Shown here: positions 1-13,651 of the stretch, piece by piece
How positions within the stretch are numbered: the first letter of the stretch is position 1
Layout: every line of letters begins with the position of its first letter
NCBI RefSeq assembly: GCF_910592395.1
Contig: NC_088314.1
Span: 9,302,001-9,362,000, forward strand
DNA from: Lineus longissimus
Taxonomy: Eukaryota > Nemertea > Pilidiophora > Heteronemertea > Lineidae
Direction of reading: 5' to 3'
Length of the DNA stretch: 60,000 nt
Notes under the pieces: generated by a model
What the model saw: the letters and a program-made list of their open reading frames with translations, nothing else
What the model was told of the DNA's origin: nothing
Databases searched by the model: none
Position numbers and translations under genes: made by a program

Positions 1-309
1 TCGTTTCAGTTTCAGTAGATCCTACGTCATTTAGAACTATTCGTCTCCCGAAATGACTTAAATTAAGGGCTTCATCCTAGTCTGTTTAGAAGGGTTTGTG
101 TCTGATTTTGGCCGGATGAGGACAAGGAATGCTAAATTCTGTGGTCGCATGAATGGTGAATTTACTTTTGGCAGGTCTTCTGTCATTCAGATCAGGTTGT
201 TTATAAGTATACCGGTGTGAGGACTGCCCAGCTCGGTGTGTGTCAATCTGTGCTCACTTCAAAGGAGGGATTGAATTGAGGTTCTAAGTCATTCAGAATG
301 GGTCTTGTT

Positions 310-341
310 AGACCATATCCACAACTCCGTGGATATGGTCT
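310..341. repeat. Perfect 13-bp hairpin
   Basis: AGACCATATCCAC faces its exact complement across a 6-base loop, followed by a T-rich stretch. In animal DNA its role is unknown. The rest of 1-624 shows nothing I can name. Confidence 0.7.
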
Positions 342-624
342 ATTGTTTTTACTGAGCCGATCGCCAGGACCAGAGGGATGTGGTTTTCGACACGTATCTC
401 CGAAACTGCCGCACGGAACGACCTGAAATTTGGTTAGGTTACGTTTCATAACCTGCTAACGAACAACGTGTACTTTATTTTTGCAGCCGTTGCTTACTTT
501 TTTAGTTTTCGGGTGATTTTTGATGAAAATCGCCGGTTCTGAACCGTTCCGGTAATAGCACTGCCTCCCGCGTTTTTACCGATTAGGCAAGTTGCTCAAC
601 GTTTATCTGTCCCGACCTGAACAG

Positions 625-1560
625 GTGGGAGGATACCCCCTACATTGAAGAGCCAACAGACATTTCGTCTACGCATTCTGGACTGGGTGAGTGTGAATTT
701 TTCGTGATTGTAATCGCCCTCAAATTTGTGTTGAAACACTGCATCAGACAAAATTAACTCATCAGAGGTCAAGAAAAGGATCTTAAGAATATATGTTCGC
801 TGTTAGTTTGGGTGATTATAGGGAGCCCGTCCATCTTTTGAGGCAAACTTGTCATCCGAAAGTTTCCAGATCCCCGCAATGGCGGATATACATTCATCAA
901 AAAAATTACGAATTCGGGCAAGTTTCATCAAACTGTGCGCCTTAAACACCTAAGAATGTCTCAAAATCACCCAGACTCTACACATGAGATATACCTTCAC
1001 TGAAAATAATTGCTAAAACCTCGCTTAACGTGTCGCGAGTGCTGAAAGCAACAGTTTTGGAGATCGTTTTTCTGTACATCCTGCTCACTCCTGTAGAAAT
1101 GTACAGTAAAGCACGTATACACGTGCAGTGTAAATGGACACACGAATGTACACACCTTCTGAAAATATTGTCAGCAAAGGTGATAAGTGTTTGTTCTGAA
1201 TTATGACAATGAAATTCATAGACTATTAGCAGGTAGTCAGTGTCTGTTGGTCTGAATAATGAATGATAAAACTTCTGGTGAAGTTAAAATATTTCCTCGC
1301 TCTGTTTTACAGCCTGACGCAGTGACCGGGATGATCAGCATCTGTTCTGTTCTGCGACCGCATCAGTCACGGATATAGGAGCCTTGACCACGAGGAGCTG
1401 ATGAGGCAAAGTCGTATAACCGTCTTAACCTTGACATCGGTGCAGTGCTGAATTTGCCGTCCGAAGACAAACCAGTATAATATTCCAGCCGTATTTCGTT
1501 CTTTTCACTGTAATACTTTTACTTCAAAAAGACTGAATAAATAAACCTACTGTGGCAGTT
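625..1560 (+). CDS. Possible 3' terminal exons of a gene entering from the left
   Basis: A segment ending at donor GTGAGT (about 688) is open in two frames; a segment after acceptor ctctgttttacag (exon from about 1313) stops within a few codons in each frame and is followed by AATAAATAAA near 1538. This looks like a penultimate exon, last exon and 3' UTR, but too little protein is visible to name it. Confidence 0.25.
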
Positions 1561-1917
1561 AGTTTAAAAAGATATTATTGCATTTTACGTTTTTACTCTT
1601 AGTGCTGATCGGTCATACCCCTTGGGCCTGGCCGTAACCTTGCATACTGGTTGTCTCGATGCCGTATGCTATGACCATGTATATATCTACTGGACTGGTT
1701 TGTTGCACCATGTCGAAGGAATTTTATGTAGAGATCAAGACACTTCCCTCGCATCACAATCTACACCTCAAAAGAATGGTTGTAAAAATCCTTGCCATGA
1801 TTCCCGGTTGCCCCTATGTTGTGACCATGCGTGCATCAATGGCCTGGGATGTTGCAACCTACACTTCAAAGGAATGCGAAGTCTAAATCACATTTATTTT
1901 TTGTCCCCAGGTTGTGA

Positions 1918-2508
1918 CTTTCCTAACAGCAATTGCAGACCATATCCCTGGTGATAGTGTTTTGTCATCTTAAAAATGAGCACCAGGACAAAGCACCAAA
2001 AACCTGCCACTTAAGATCAGATCAGAAGTTACCTACGTGGTGCCAGTACCCACAAGTGCATGATTGACAACTAGATCATTTGAAGAAAAAATTGGCAGCA
2101 GAACCATGTGTGCATGGAGGGAGGTATTATAATATAAATACTGTGGAGACGCAATGTGTTATTGGTCGTCCAAACATTGGGAGCTTTCATCCCCACCAGC
2201 CATATCAGATGGCCAACTGGTTTCCCTCACTCGACCAGAAAACTCATCAAAAGATACGAAAGATGTTGAGATTCAGATTACATTTGCTTGTTGTCTGCTG
2301 GATTCTGACCATCCATATGCTGAGTTGTTGCAGTCCCAGAACCATCGCTAATTCTAGTATTTATGATGCACCTACTGTCACAACCTAATTCAGCTGGTTA
2401 TTCAGGGTTATTTGCCTCTGATTTATCTGGTTATATCCTGGTGCAAACCTAATTTCTCAACATGACAAAATACTTTCACCAGGGATATGGTCTGCAATTT
2501 GCTGTTAG
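1918..2508. mobile_element. Possible transposon defined by 70-bp inverted repeats
   Basis: cctaacagcaattgcagacc, atatccctggtga and later gcaccagga at the left recur inverted at 2428-2508. The interior has no recognisable frame. No flanking duplication found. Confidence 0.5.
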
Positions 2509-2863
2509 GCGAATTGCCCAATACTAGTTTCCAATTACTTTCCAAGCAAAGTGTAGAATATCCTCTCTACCAGTGGCAGCCTGTGTTGGTAGTTCCTTGA
2601 CGTGACTGCACAGGAGTTTAGTGTATATGGCTGACTGCGCCTTCTCAACTATGTGAGTGTCAACCTGGTGTCACAGGCCATCATTTGGGACCAAGAAGGT
2701 AGAATTGGACAATATAATTGACCAGGAACTCGACCCTGAACCCTCTTTCAACTAGACACACTTTACAGTGTTTGCCCAAGAGCTTTGTATATTCGCACAG
2801 TATCTATAGCTTTAAAGCACACAAAATTGGTGCAGTATCAGCGAGATACAGACTAGGTTGTAA

Positions 2864-3320
2864 ATAATGTCAAAGTTGACATGATTTACAGAGACACAGG
2901 ACACATTGAAATAATGTCAAAGTTGACATGATTTACAGATGAGAACACATTGAAATAATGTCAAAGTTGACATGATTTACAGATGAGAACACATTGAAAT
3001 AATGGTAAAGTTGACATGATTTACAGATGAGAACACATTGAAATAATGTCAAAGTTGACATGATTTACAGATGAGAACACATTGAAACAATGGTAAAGTT
3101 GACATGATTTACAGATGAGAACACATTGAAATAATGTCAAAGTTGACATGATTTACAGATGAGAACACATTGAAATAATGGTAAAGTTGACATGATTTAC
3201 AGAGACACAGAACACATTGAACGAATGTCAAAGTTGACATGATTTACCATGTTTACAGAGAAACAGACCACGTTGTAAATAGTGTCATAGTTGACAGGAT
3301 TTACAGAGACACAGACAACA
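2864..3320 (+). repeat. 44-bp minisatellite, about 9-10 units
   Basis: Unit is aataatgtcaaagttgacat followed by gatttacagatgagaacaca and ttga; each contains the palindrome TGTCAA-AG-TTGACA. Edge units have a variant with gagacacag. Confidence 0.93.
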
Positions 3321-3329
3321 TTAGCCGAG

Positions 3330-4590
3330 GGTCGCTGCCTGTCGGGTTACCTTGTTTGTTGTGTCTCTCTTTTGATTGGTTAGAAGGCAGTAAGAGTAAA
3401 GACAGGGTATTGCTTTAAATTACTTTTAACTTGTTTTAGACAAATAATCAAAAACTGTCCTTTCTTAAGGCATTTTTGTAGGAGGTTCGCAAGGCTTCAG
3501 ATATCCACAATTTTTTTTTCAACTACGGGTCAGAGGCGATGAATATCATTGGGCTAGTCAAATTTGATGAATGGCGGACTTTTTTGCCACCATCCTGCCT
3601 AATAAACCAACAGTGTGTGACTTTAAAGATAAAATCACAGAGTGTTGAATAATGTCAGTGATTATGAAAATGTTATAAAAACGTTTGATTTTGACCAGTG
3701 CTAAGTTACTGAAAGAAATCATTAATTGAATTATCAAAGGACCCATTGTTCTTATGGGTTTTCTAGGGAACGATTATCTAATATAGCCGTTTGTCGAGGG
3801 CAACATGGATTTTTCTGTCCCAAGGAATGTGATTAAGACAGAAATATTTTGGTAGTAAGAGTCATTTTCAGATGGAGGTGAAAAATTTATCCACATCTAA
3901 ACCTCGTGAATACAATCTAGTCTCCACATTATAAACTCATTCACTCGCCTTCGATGCGATATCAGGGAGGATATCGGTAACAACGCCAACAACAATTATA
4001 CGTTAATTATTTTATAGAGAGGAGCTAACATCTTACTCTCAGTGTGACAAGTTGAAAGCATTCTGTAATTTCTCAGACACTAGTGCTGTAAATACTTTGT
4101 AAATAACCTTGTTATTTAATGCTATTGTTGTATTTAATTTGAAAAATGTAATTTAAGAAAATTACTCATGTGAGCTTCATTCAAATGATGATCGAGTTTT
4201 GAGACTGACATTTCGTACTTGATGGTAATGTTTAGAGAGGATTATGAGTTTGTTTTAGCTCTAATATTAGTTGTAATATCATGCTTTGCTAAAAAATGAA
4301 TTAGGTTGTTTAAATTTGATGCCATTCTTTTGGTGCCTCATCCAAATTTTGGTGATTTCATCGTGTTTCTTGTTTCCGACAATTTAGATTCATGAGTGTG
4401 TTTCATAATTAAACAACATTTATCTGTTTGAAGTAACCCCAGTAGGGTTTTTTTTCTCCACACAAAGACCTTTGTGTCTGTTCTGAATCAATTTGGACAG
4501 TTTATAACTTTGGATATTTGTAAAAAGTCACCCCCCCCCTCCTTTGTGTTTTTTTTTTAAATATCCAATTATCAAGTTTTTAACTTAAGG
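3330..4590. other. No gene seen
   Basis: AT-rich non-coding sequence with short homopolymers (C run near 4535). No supported frame, splice set or repeat. Confidence 0.6.
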
Positions 4591-4755
4591 AATTGAACCC
4601 GAGGCGGAGGACCTTGGTTGAGTTACCAAGACACTCGAGGGTGGAGCTAAAATACAGTCCAAACCCGAGCCGATAGGCGAGGGTTTGGACGAAATTTTAG
4701 CTCCACCCGAGAGTGTCTTGGTAACTCAACCAAGGTCCGAAGCGAGGGTTCAATT
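4591..4755. mobile_element. Near-perfect 165-bp hairpin (foldback MITE)
   Basis: Arms of about 78 bp (outer aattgaaccc / gggttcaatt) with a loop of a few bases near 4673. Arms differ by a few small changes only. No coding capacity and no clear flanking duplication. Confidence 0.8.
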
Positions 4756-4925
4756 TCTATTCTAAAATACCTCAAACTTAAAAAGATAGGCCACGAAAAT
4801 AACTTGAATATGTGCGAATTTGGCAAATTCCATCCATCGCCTGCCCAGAGCGCCGGTAGCGCCGTTGTTTACATTATGTTACGGCAGCGCGTATAGGAAG
4901 TCCGCATCGGCTCGCTCAAGTGATG

Positions 4926-5534
4926 CTAAAATCCGCGCAAATGGGCTATTTGGAGCGTTTTTCTCAGCAAATATGTGTAGTGCTCATTAAAAAACTTAGG
5001 GTGGTTGATGCTTCCTTGGCTGATTTGTGTTTGAAGCAGTGTTTTGAGAGCCTCAAACTTCTGAAGTGAGCTGTGTGCATGGTTTCCACATTTTAGTGCA
5101 ACCCGAGGGAACTTTGGTAGAGCATCTTGGTTGCGTGTCCAAAACACTCCACTCTCAGAACGAGGCTTATGCATTTTCCATTTAAAAGTTGACTTTACGA
5201 TACCAAGGTATTTTAGAATGTCCAATTGATCATTCACCAAGATAGATGGATGCTATAGTTCAATTTATCATCATCGTGTAAATAGTTTTAGCTTCTTGAA
5301 TAATTTATCATTTCTCAATATTTGAAGTTCATACTCAAGTTTCTTGTCTTTAAGGTCTTTTTTTCTCAGCAAGATTTTGGGTGGTTTGATGTGTTTGGTA
5401 TCAGGACCAACTCTTTTGGGGTACAATAGGTGATGGAATATTGGGTGGATTTTAAAAGGATGCCGGTTGGTTATAAACATGTTGGACTGGGTACATGTAG
5501 TATGCAAATGTTGAAATGACCCAAAATGAAACAA
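4926..5534 (-). other. Two unrecognised minus frames of 87 and 104 codons
   Basis: 5271-5534 (ends LFKKLKLFTR) and 4926-5240 (ends AHLRGF) follow one another with a 30-base gap. They have no recognised motif and no clear splice sites. Possibly a decayed transposon protein or chance. Confidence 0.15.
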
Positions 5535-5637
5535 GACAAACTAAATGAAACAAATAAACATTTCAAACATAAAATTGAAGATCAGGTTCGGGTATGATTG
5601 CAAGGGTTTATAAGGCTTATTTGGCTCGTTTAGTTTG

Positions 5638-5850
5638 GGAGATTCATAGCCTAGTGGTTGACGTTGCTGGCTACCATGCAAACAGGCCTGGGGAGAACCC
5701 AGGATTGTATTTCTGTATGCTTGGCTTGGCTTTCAAGGAACTAAAATTCCTCGCTCTTCACAGTCCTTCGAATAAGACTTAAAACCGAGGTTCCCTTTAT
5801 CTGGTGTCTATGCTAGGGCAGGTCAAAAGACCCCACCAAGTGAGAAACAT
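5638..5850 (+). mobile_element. tRNA-derived SINE copy
   Basis: The head has an A-box TAGCCTAGTGGTTGACG and, at tRNA spacing, a decayed B-box region between cctggg and cccagga. The body follows with ataagacttaaaaccgaggt and tctatgctagggcaggtcaa. The pattern is that of metazoan tRNA-derived SINEs; the tail end is not defined. Confidence 0.6.
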
Positions 5851-6019
5851 GAGTAAAATGCCTGGACTCAACCACGCGTTGAAGTCGGATTCACTAGGCC
5901 AATTAACCCAATTGGGGCATAACCGTAGTGTCACGCATCCCACCTTGGAGGGGGAACACTCCCATGAGAAAATCCCCTCCAAGTGCAGAGCAAACGCTGA
6001 AGAAGAAGAACTGTGACAA

Positions 6020-7980
6020 GGCTATGCCAGGGCCACCAAGATGCTATGTTTATTTTTCAAACCAATGTTGCATCACTGGTTCTAGCCTTTTAGCCGTTAC
6101 AGTAGCACGTTGATAAGGGAGCAATCGTTTAACTGTGACAACACAAACTGTGAAGCCGGAGTTGGAGCATTGGTTTGAAAGCCTGATAATGGCTCCCTGG
6201 CTATCCTAGCATGACCTCAACACAATGAAGAAGCTGCAAGTTGGGTGACCTGCTGTCAGTCCAATGCTGGTTTTGCTCAGAGAGGTGGTTGGCCATCACT
6301 CGAAGAGGCAGGTGATTCTCGGAGAGGTTGCAGTTGATCCCACTGGGTGATAATGTATATTAGAGTGAGGACACTGTTATATAATTGTTGTATGATAACT
6401 GTATTTTCATATTGGCAATCAGCACCAATAAGAGTGCAGGGAGGGGCGATTACTTGTTAAGGTTTCCTTTGATAGATAAAATCATGCAGAGTCTTTAACA
6501 ATAAGCGTAGGATTTAAACCTCAGTCATCATAAAATGGTGAGTTATGATGTGGTAAGCTTGTAGTAAAAATGAACTACAATAGGTTCTTTAGTGTGGCTG
6601 GATCCACATGTTGATGCTGTGTAATGCAAGGCCTTATGAGTTACCATGGTGTGATTTTTTTTGTGTAATGTCTAGTATCCTGTTCACGATCAGTCTTTAT
6701 ATCAATAAGGTTAGTCACTTTTTATAGCCTTTCAGGGATTGGCTCTTATTTTGGGTATCTCACCCCAAGAAAATGTGATCAGAAAAACATTTTGAAGCCT
6801 CAAGGGCTGATGCTGTAAATGATCATTTCAGTTAGTTACTTAGTTAGTATTATCCCTTGTCAGGATGTCCAAATAAGAATTATCCCACTTCGCGAGTGTG
6901 ACCTGTCGGGCATGATTTGTGAAGTTAAATTTCCGATAATGGAAATATAGGGTTCAATTAGCTAGTTCAATCACACTTAAATAGAAGAAACACACAGTGA
7001 GTCTGTAATATCACGCTCAATTTGTGAATAAAACAGTTCATTTTCTATTTTGTTTGTTCTTGTTCTTTTGCATTGCATTCTCTGCAGTGCAGTGCTGACA
7101 GAGTTATCTCCCTTGTCACTACTCTTAAAGGGACTCAATTGGCAGCAGCTAGGTAGGCAAGATAAAGCTACACAAAGTTGCCAATAGGGGTCTCTCCTTT
7201 CCTTCAGTATGTTGAAGCTATTTAAGCTGGTACAATGATTTAGTGCAGAATTAATCAAACATGACCCAGTGCCCTAATACTGTGCATACTATTCATCCAA
7301 TTTAAACCCCCTCTCCTGCCTCAAGTCCCCCTTTAAAACACTTTTCTGGCCTTCCTGACTTATTGGCCAATCAGATGATGTCTGTCATGACTGTCTTTGG
7401 TGCAAAAAGATAGGCCATGACTGATTTTAGGTTTTTGCATCTTATCAAGATTTAAACCCCGGCTATGTTTAAAGGGAGTATACCACCATGAGGTTCAGGA
7501 TGCAGGTTAAAGACCAACAGCGCCGCCTACAGGCACCAAACGTCACACCGGGAGTCATTCTCCAAGCGCCGTCAATGGTGATCACCGTTGCCAAGTTTCA
7601 CTCGATCTACTGTGAGATTTCAGCGGGTGTATGTATAGTCCACATGGCCGGCGACCGGGTGATTGACCAGGAGTGAATGCGGACAAAAAGGACAGACGAA
7701 AACCAGAAAGAGCAAGTTAGCCGTCTCTTGGCCGTGATCGTCCCAAGACATCGTAAAGAAGCCTGGAATCACGGGAATTCCGGCACATCTTTCACATGAC
7801 TAAGAGTACACTCCGGACGCAGTGGACCGGCCTCGTTCCTCAGACCTCACACTAACCAGCACCCTATCGAGACCAAATTTGGACGACGCGATGGGCTGCC
7901 CAGGGTCATCTAGACCAAGACCAGTATTCTCTTGATCTCATTCTCTGCAATCGCCCAATTATCCCCACAATAAAGCGTTC
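6020..7980. other. No gene seen
   Basis: Unique-looking non-coding sequence. Short frames in several phases lack splice signals and recognisable motifs. Confidence 0.55.
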
Positions 7981-8127
7981 TGGCCCGGTTGTTCAAAAGC
8001 ACAAAAGTTGCGTTATCCCTAACGGTTACTTTAAGTAGGCCCTATCCTTTCAGTTAAACCAATTAACATTTTCACGTAAAGACTTTAATGACTCCATTAA
8101 AGCTAACGTTGTTTTGAACAACCCAGC
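7981..8127. mobile_element. Short MITE with ggttgttcaaaa ends
   Basis: ccggttgttcaaaagc at the left faces gttttgaacaaccc at the right across about 110 bp. Confidence 0.45.
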
Positions 8128-8419
8128 TCTGTTTCACTCATTTTAAATGAGCATGCTAGAGATGCATAATCTGCCACGTTTATTTCAAGGGACAAAAACG
8201 TTTATTTCAAGTGGACAAAAGCAGTGAAATAGGTAAATTCTCTGGTCAAAATCATCAAATGTCCCAACTTTTGGCTGTCCCAACTTTTGGCTGTCCCAAC
8301 CCCTCTGGGCCAAATCCTGACACGTGGACATTCGCCACCGGAACTATCCCCACTTTTTAATTTCGGAAATTCTTGAATGGGAATCGAGATCATTGCAAGA
8401 GCAGCCTCAGTAGAGAGCA

Positions 8420-11400
8420 GTTACTCTGTAATGATGTTTTCTGCATCATCAAGAACCAAAAGGGATATTGCCTTCAAGATCAAATCTCTGCATCATACCC
8501 CATGATATTGCCTTAACAGAGAGGTCTTGACTATTAAAAAAAAACAGTTAATGATATCGACCTTTGCGTTTCATGAATATTGCAAGGGGATTTAGCCTTC
8601 AAAAGAGGCCTTTACTATGAAGAGCAGTCACGATTTCATTCTCGGCATCATAATTATTCCAAGAGCTTTTGTCATCAAGGGAGGTTTTGACTATAAGGAG
8701 TGTTCATGATTTCATTCCTAGCATTATATTCCAAGAGGGAATTTGCCTTCAAGAGAAAGCTTGACTATAAAGTGAGTAATCGTATCATCATCTGCAACTT
8801 TTGAGAGCGGTAAGCCACTGAATCATTCTCCATGATGTTGCCTTCAAGAGAGCTCTCGACTATTAAGAGCAGTAAGCCTAATGGTTACATTCTCTGAATC
8901 ATTTTCCATGATGTTGCCTTCAACAGAGGTCTCTACTATTAAGAGCAGTAAGCCTAATGGTTATATTCTCTGAATCATTCTCCATGATGTTGCCTTTAAG
9001 AGTGGTCTCTACTATTAAGAGCAGTGAGCATAATGGTCTCATTCTCTGCATCAGTGTCGATGATATTGCCTTCACGAGAGATTTTGACTGTTAAGACTAG
9101 TAAGCCTAATGGTTACATTCTCTGAATCTTCTCCATGATGTTGCCTTCAAGAGGGATGTTGACTGTTAAGAGCCGTAAGGCTAATGGTTACATTCTCTGA
9201 ATCATTCTCCATGATGTTGCCTTCAAGATAGATCATGACTGTTAAGAGCAGTAAGCCTAATGGTAACATTCTCTGCATCAGTGTCCATGATATTGCCTTC
9301 ACGAGAGATTTTGACTGTTAAGAGCAGTAAGCCTAATGGTTACATTCTCTGAATCATTCTCCATGATGTTGCCTTCAAGGGACATTTTGACTGCTAAGAG
9401 CAGTAAGCCTTACGGTCTCATTCTCTGCATCAGTGTCCATGATGTTGCCTTCAAGATAGATCTTGACTGTTAAGAGCAGTAAGCCTAATGGTTACATTCT
9501 CTGAATCATTCTCCATGATGTTGCCTTCAGGAGAGGTCTCTACTCTTCAGAGCAGTGAGCTTAATGGTCTCAAGCGCTGCATCACTGTCCGTGATGTTGC
9601 CTTCAAGGGAGGTCATGACAATTAAGGGCAGTAAACATAACGGCTTTTTTCTATGCATCATTCTCCATAATGTTTCCTTCAAGAGAGGTCTCAACGATTA
9701 AGAGCAGTGAGCTTAACGGTTGTATTCTATGCATCATTTTCCATGATGTTGCCTTAAAGAGTGGTCTCTACTGTTAAGAGCAGTGAGCATAATGCATGGT
9801 CTCATTCTCTGCATCACTGTCAACGATGTTGCCTTAAAGAGATATTTTGACTGTTAAGAGCAGTAACCCTAATGGTAACATTCTCTGAATCATTATCCAT
9901 GATGTTGCCTTCAAGATAGCTCTCGACTATGAAGAGCAGTAAGCCTAACGGTCTCATTCTCTGCATCAGTGTCCATGATGTTGCCTTCAAGAGAGATCAT
10001 GACTGTTAAGAGCAGTAACCCTAATGGTTACATTCTCTGAATCATTCTCCATGATGTTGCCTTCAAGACAGATCTTGACTGTTAAGAGCAGTAAACCTAA
10101 TGGTTACATTATCTGAATCATTCTCCATGATGTTGCCTTCAAGAGAGATCATGACTGTTAAGAGCAGTAACCCTAATGGTTACATTCTCTGAATCATTCT
10201 CCATGATGTTGCCTTCAAGACAGATTTTGACTGTTAAGAGCAGTAAACCTAATGGTTACATTATCTGAATCATTCTCCATGATGTTGCCTTCAAGATAGA
10301 TCTTGACTGTTAAGAGCAGTAAACCTAATGGTTACATTATCTGAATCATTCTCCATGATGTTGCCTTCAAGAGAGATCATGACTGTTAAGAGCAGTAACC
10401 CTAATGGTTACATTCTCTGAATCATTCTCCATGATGTTGCCTTCAAGACAGATCTTGACTGTTAAGAGCAGTAAACCTAATGGTTACATTATCTGAATCA
10501 TTCTCCATGATGTTGCCTTCAAAAGAGCTCTCGACTATTAAGAGCAGTGAGCTTAATGGTCTCATTCTCTGCATCAGTGTCCATGATGTTGCCTTCACGA
10601 GAGATTTTGACTGTTAAGAGCAGTATGCCTAATGGTCTCAAGCTCTGAATCATTCTCCATGATGTTGCTTTTAAGAGTGGTCTATACTAATAAGAGCAGT
10701 AAGCCTAATGGTTACATTCTCTGCATCATTCTCCATGATGTTGCCCCCAAGGGAGATCTTGACTGTTAAGAGGAGTAAGCCTAATGATTACATTCTCTGA
10801 ATCATTCTCCATGATGTTGCCTTCAAGAAAGATTTTGACTGTTAATTACTGTAAGCCTAATGGTTATATTCTCCGAATCATTCGCCTTGATGTTGCCTTC
10901 AAGTGAGCTCTCGACTATTAAGAGCAGTGAGCTTAATGGTCTCAAGCGCTGCATCACTGTCCATGATGTTGCCTTCAAGGGAGGTCTTGACAATTAAGAG
11001 CAGTAAACATAATCGTTTTATTCTCTGCATCATTCTCCATGATGTTGCCTTTACGAGAGATTTTGACTGTTAAGAGCAGTAAGCCTAATGGTTACATTCT
11101 CTGAATCATTCTCCATGATGTTGCCTTCAAGATAGATCTTGACTGTTAAGATCAGTAACCCTAATGGTTACATTCTCTGAATCATTCTCCATGATGTTGC
11201 CTTCAAGAGAGCTCTCGACTATGAAGAGCAGTAAGCCTAACGGTCTCATTCTCTGCATCAGTGTCCATGATGTCGCATATAAGAGAGATTTTGACTGTTA
11301 AGAGCAGTAAGCCTATTGGTAACATTTTCTGAATCATTCTCCAGTGTGTTGCCTTCAAGAGAGGTCTCGACTATTAAGAGCAGTGAGCTTAATGGTCTCA

Positions 11401-13346
11401 AGTGCTGCATCACTGTCCATGATGTTGCTTTCAAGGGAGGTCTTGATGATTATAAGCAGTTAACATAACGGTTTTATTCTCTGCATCATTCTCCATGATG
11501 TTGCCTTAACGAGATATTTTGACTGTTAAGAGCAGTACGCCTAATGGTTGCATTCTCTGAATCATTCTCCATGATGTTGCCTTCAAGATAGATCTTGACT
11601 GTTAAGAGCAGTAACCCTAATGGTTACATTCTCTGAATCATTCTACATTATGTTGCCTTCAAGAGTGGTCTCTACTATTAAGAGCAGTGAGCATAATGGT
11701 CTCATTCTCTGCATCAGTGTCCATGATATTGCCTTCACGAGAGATTTTGACTGTTAAGAGCAGTACGCCTAATGGTTGCATTCTCTGAATCATTCTCCAT
11801 GATGTTGCCTTCAAGATAGATCTTGACTGTTAAGAGCAGTAACCCTAATGGTTACATTCTCTGAATCATTCTACATTATGTGGCCTTCAAGAGTGGTCTC
11901 TACTATTAAGAGCAGTGAGCATAATGGTCTCATTCTCTGCATCAGTGTCCATGATATTGCCTTCACGAGAGATTTTGACTGTTAAGAGCAGTAAGCCTAA
12001 TGGTTACATTCTCTGAATCATTCTCCATGATGTTGCTTTCAAGAGGGATGTTGACTGTTAAGAGCAGTAAGGCGAATGGTTACATTCTCTGCATCATTCT
12101 CCATGATGTTGCCCCCAAGGGAGATCTTGACTCTTAAGAGCAGTAAGCCTAATGGTTACATTCTCTGAATCATTCTCCATGATGTTGCCTTCAAGAGGGA
12201 TGTTGACTGTTAAGAGCAGTAAGGCTAATGGTTACATTCTCTGCATCATTCTCCATGATGTTGCCCCCAAGGGAGATCTTGACTCTTAAGAGCAGTAAGC
12301 CTCATGGTTACATTCTCTGAATCATTCTCCATGATGTTGCCTTCAAGAGGGATGTTGACTGTTAAGAGCAGTAAGGCTAATGGTTACATTCTCTGCATTA
12401 TTCTCCATGATGTTGCCCCCAAGGGAAATCTTGACTCTTAAGAGCAGTAAGTCTAATGTTTACATTCTCTGAATCATTCTCCATGATGTTGCCTTCAAGA
12501 GAGCTCTCGACTATGAAGAGCAGTAAGCCTAACGGTCTCATTCTCTGCATCAGTGTCCATGATGTTGCATTCAAGAGAGATTTTGACTGTTAAGAGCAGT
12601 AAGCCTATTGGTTACATTCTCTGAATCATTCTCCATGATGTTGCCTTCAAGATAGCTCTCGACTATTAAGAGCAGTGAGCTTAATGGTCTTAAGCGCTGC
12701 ATCACTGTCCATGATGTTGCCTTCAAGGGAGGTCTTGACGATTAAAAGCAGTAAACATAACGGTTTTATTCTATGCTTCATTCACCATGGTGTTGCCTTC
12801 AAGAGAGGTCTCGACTATTAAGAGCAGTGAGCTGAATGGTCTAAAGCGCTGCATCGCTGTCCATATGTTGCCTTCAAGGGAGGTCTTGACAATTAAAAGC
12901 AGTGAACATAATGGTTTTATTCTCTGCATCATTCTCCATGATGTTGCCTTCAAGAGAGGTCTCGACTATTTGGAGCAGTGAGCTTAATGGTCTCAAGCGC
13001 TGCATTACTGTCCGTGATCTTGCCTTCAAGGGAGGTCTTTACAATTAAGAGCAGTAAACATAATGGTTTCATTCTCTGAATCATTCTCCATGATGTTGCC
13101 TTCAAGAGAGGTCTCACTATTAGGAGCAGTGAGCTTAATGGTATCAAGCGCTGCATCATTATCCATGATGATGCCTTCAAGGGAGGTCTTGACAATTAAG
13201 AGCAGTAAACATAATGGTTTTATTCTCTGCATCATTCTCCATGATGTTGCCTTCAAGAGAGGTCTCTTGTATTCAGAGCAGTGAGCTTAGTGGTCTTAAG
13301 CGCAGCATCACTGTCCATATGTTGCCTTGAAGGGAGATCTTGACAG
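8420..13346 (+). repeat. 76-bp minisatellite array, over 60 units, with higher-order structure
   Basis: Units share the core ccatgatgttgccttcaaga, cttgactgttaagagcagta and a cattctctg(a/c)atca segment. Two main variants alternate (gttacattctctgaatcat and gtctcattctctgcatcag). Longer periods repeat nearly exactly: about 152 bp around 9990-10500 and 12030-12430, and about 230 bp at 11510-11990. The first 400 bp are diverged and resemble the 72-bp type of the right side. Confidence 0.95.
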
Positions 13347-13651
13347 TTAAAGGTCATATATCAAGGTTTTTTGCCATTTTCTGCTGTAAGACGATTTCAA
13401 AAGTGTACCTAACACTTTATACAATACAGAAAACCAAATGCAATTAGCTCCATCCATTTTGAAGATATAGCCAATTATGTGTTTGACAACTTGATTACCT
13501 AATCAGGCTAGCAACTGGCTTGTTAGAGCCAGGCGGCGGGTTCAGCAAAAGTTGTGATGTAGATCAGGTTATCTGTACATGTCATGCAATCATAAAAGCA
13601 GGAGGGCCTTAATTAATTATGCACACCTGGAAGTAATGTGTTTCATTCACT

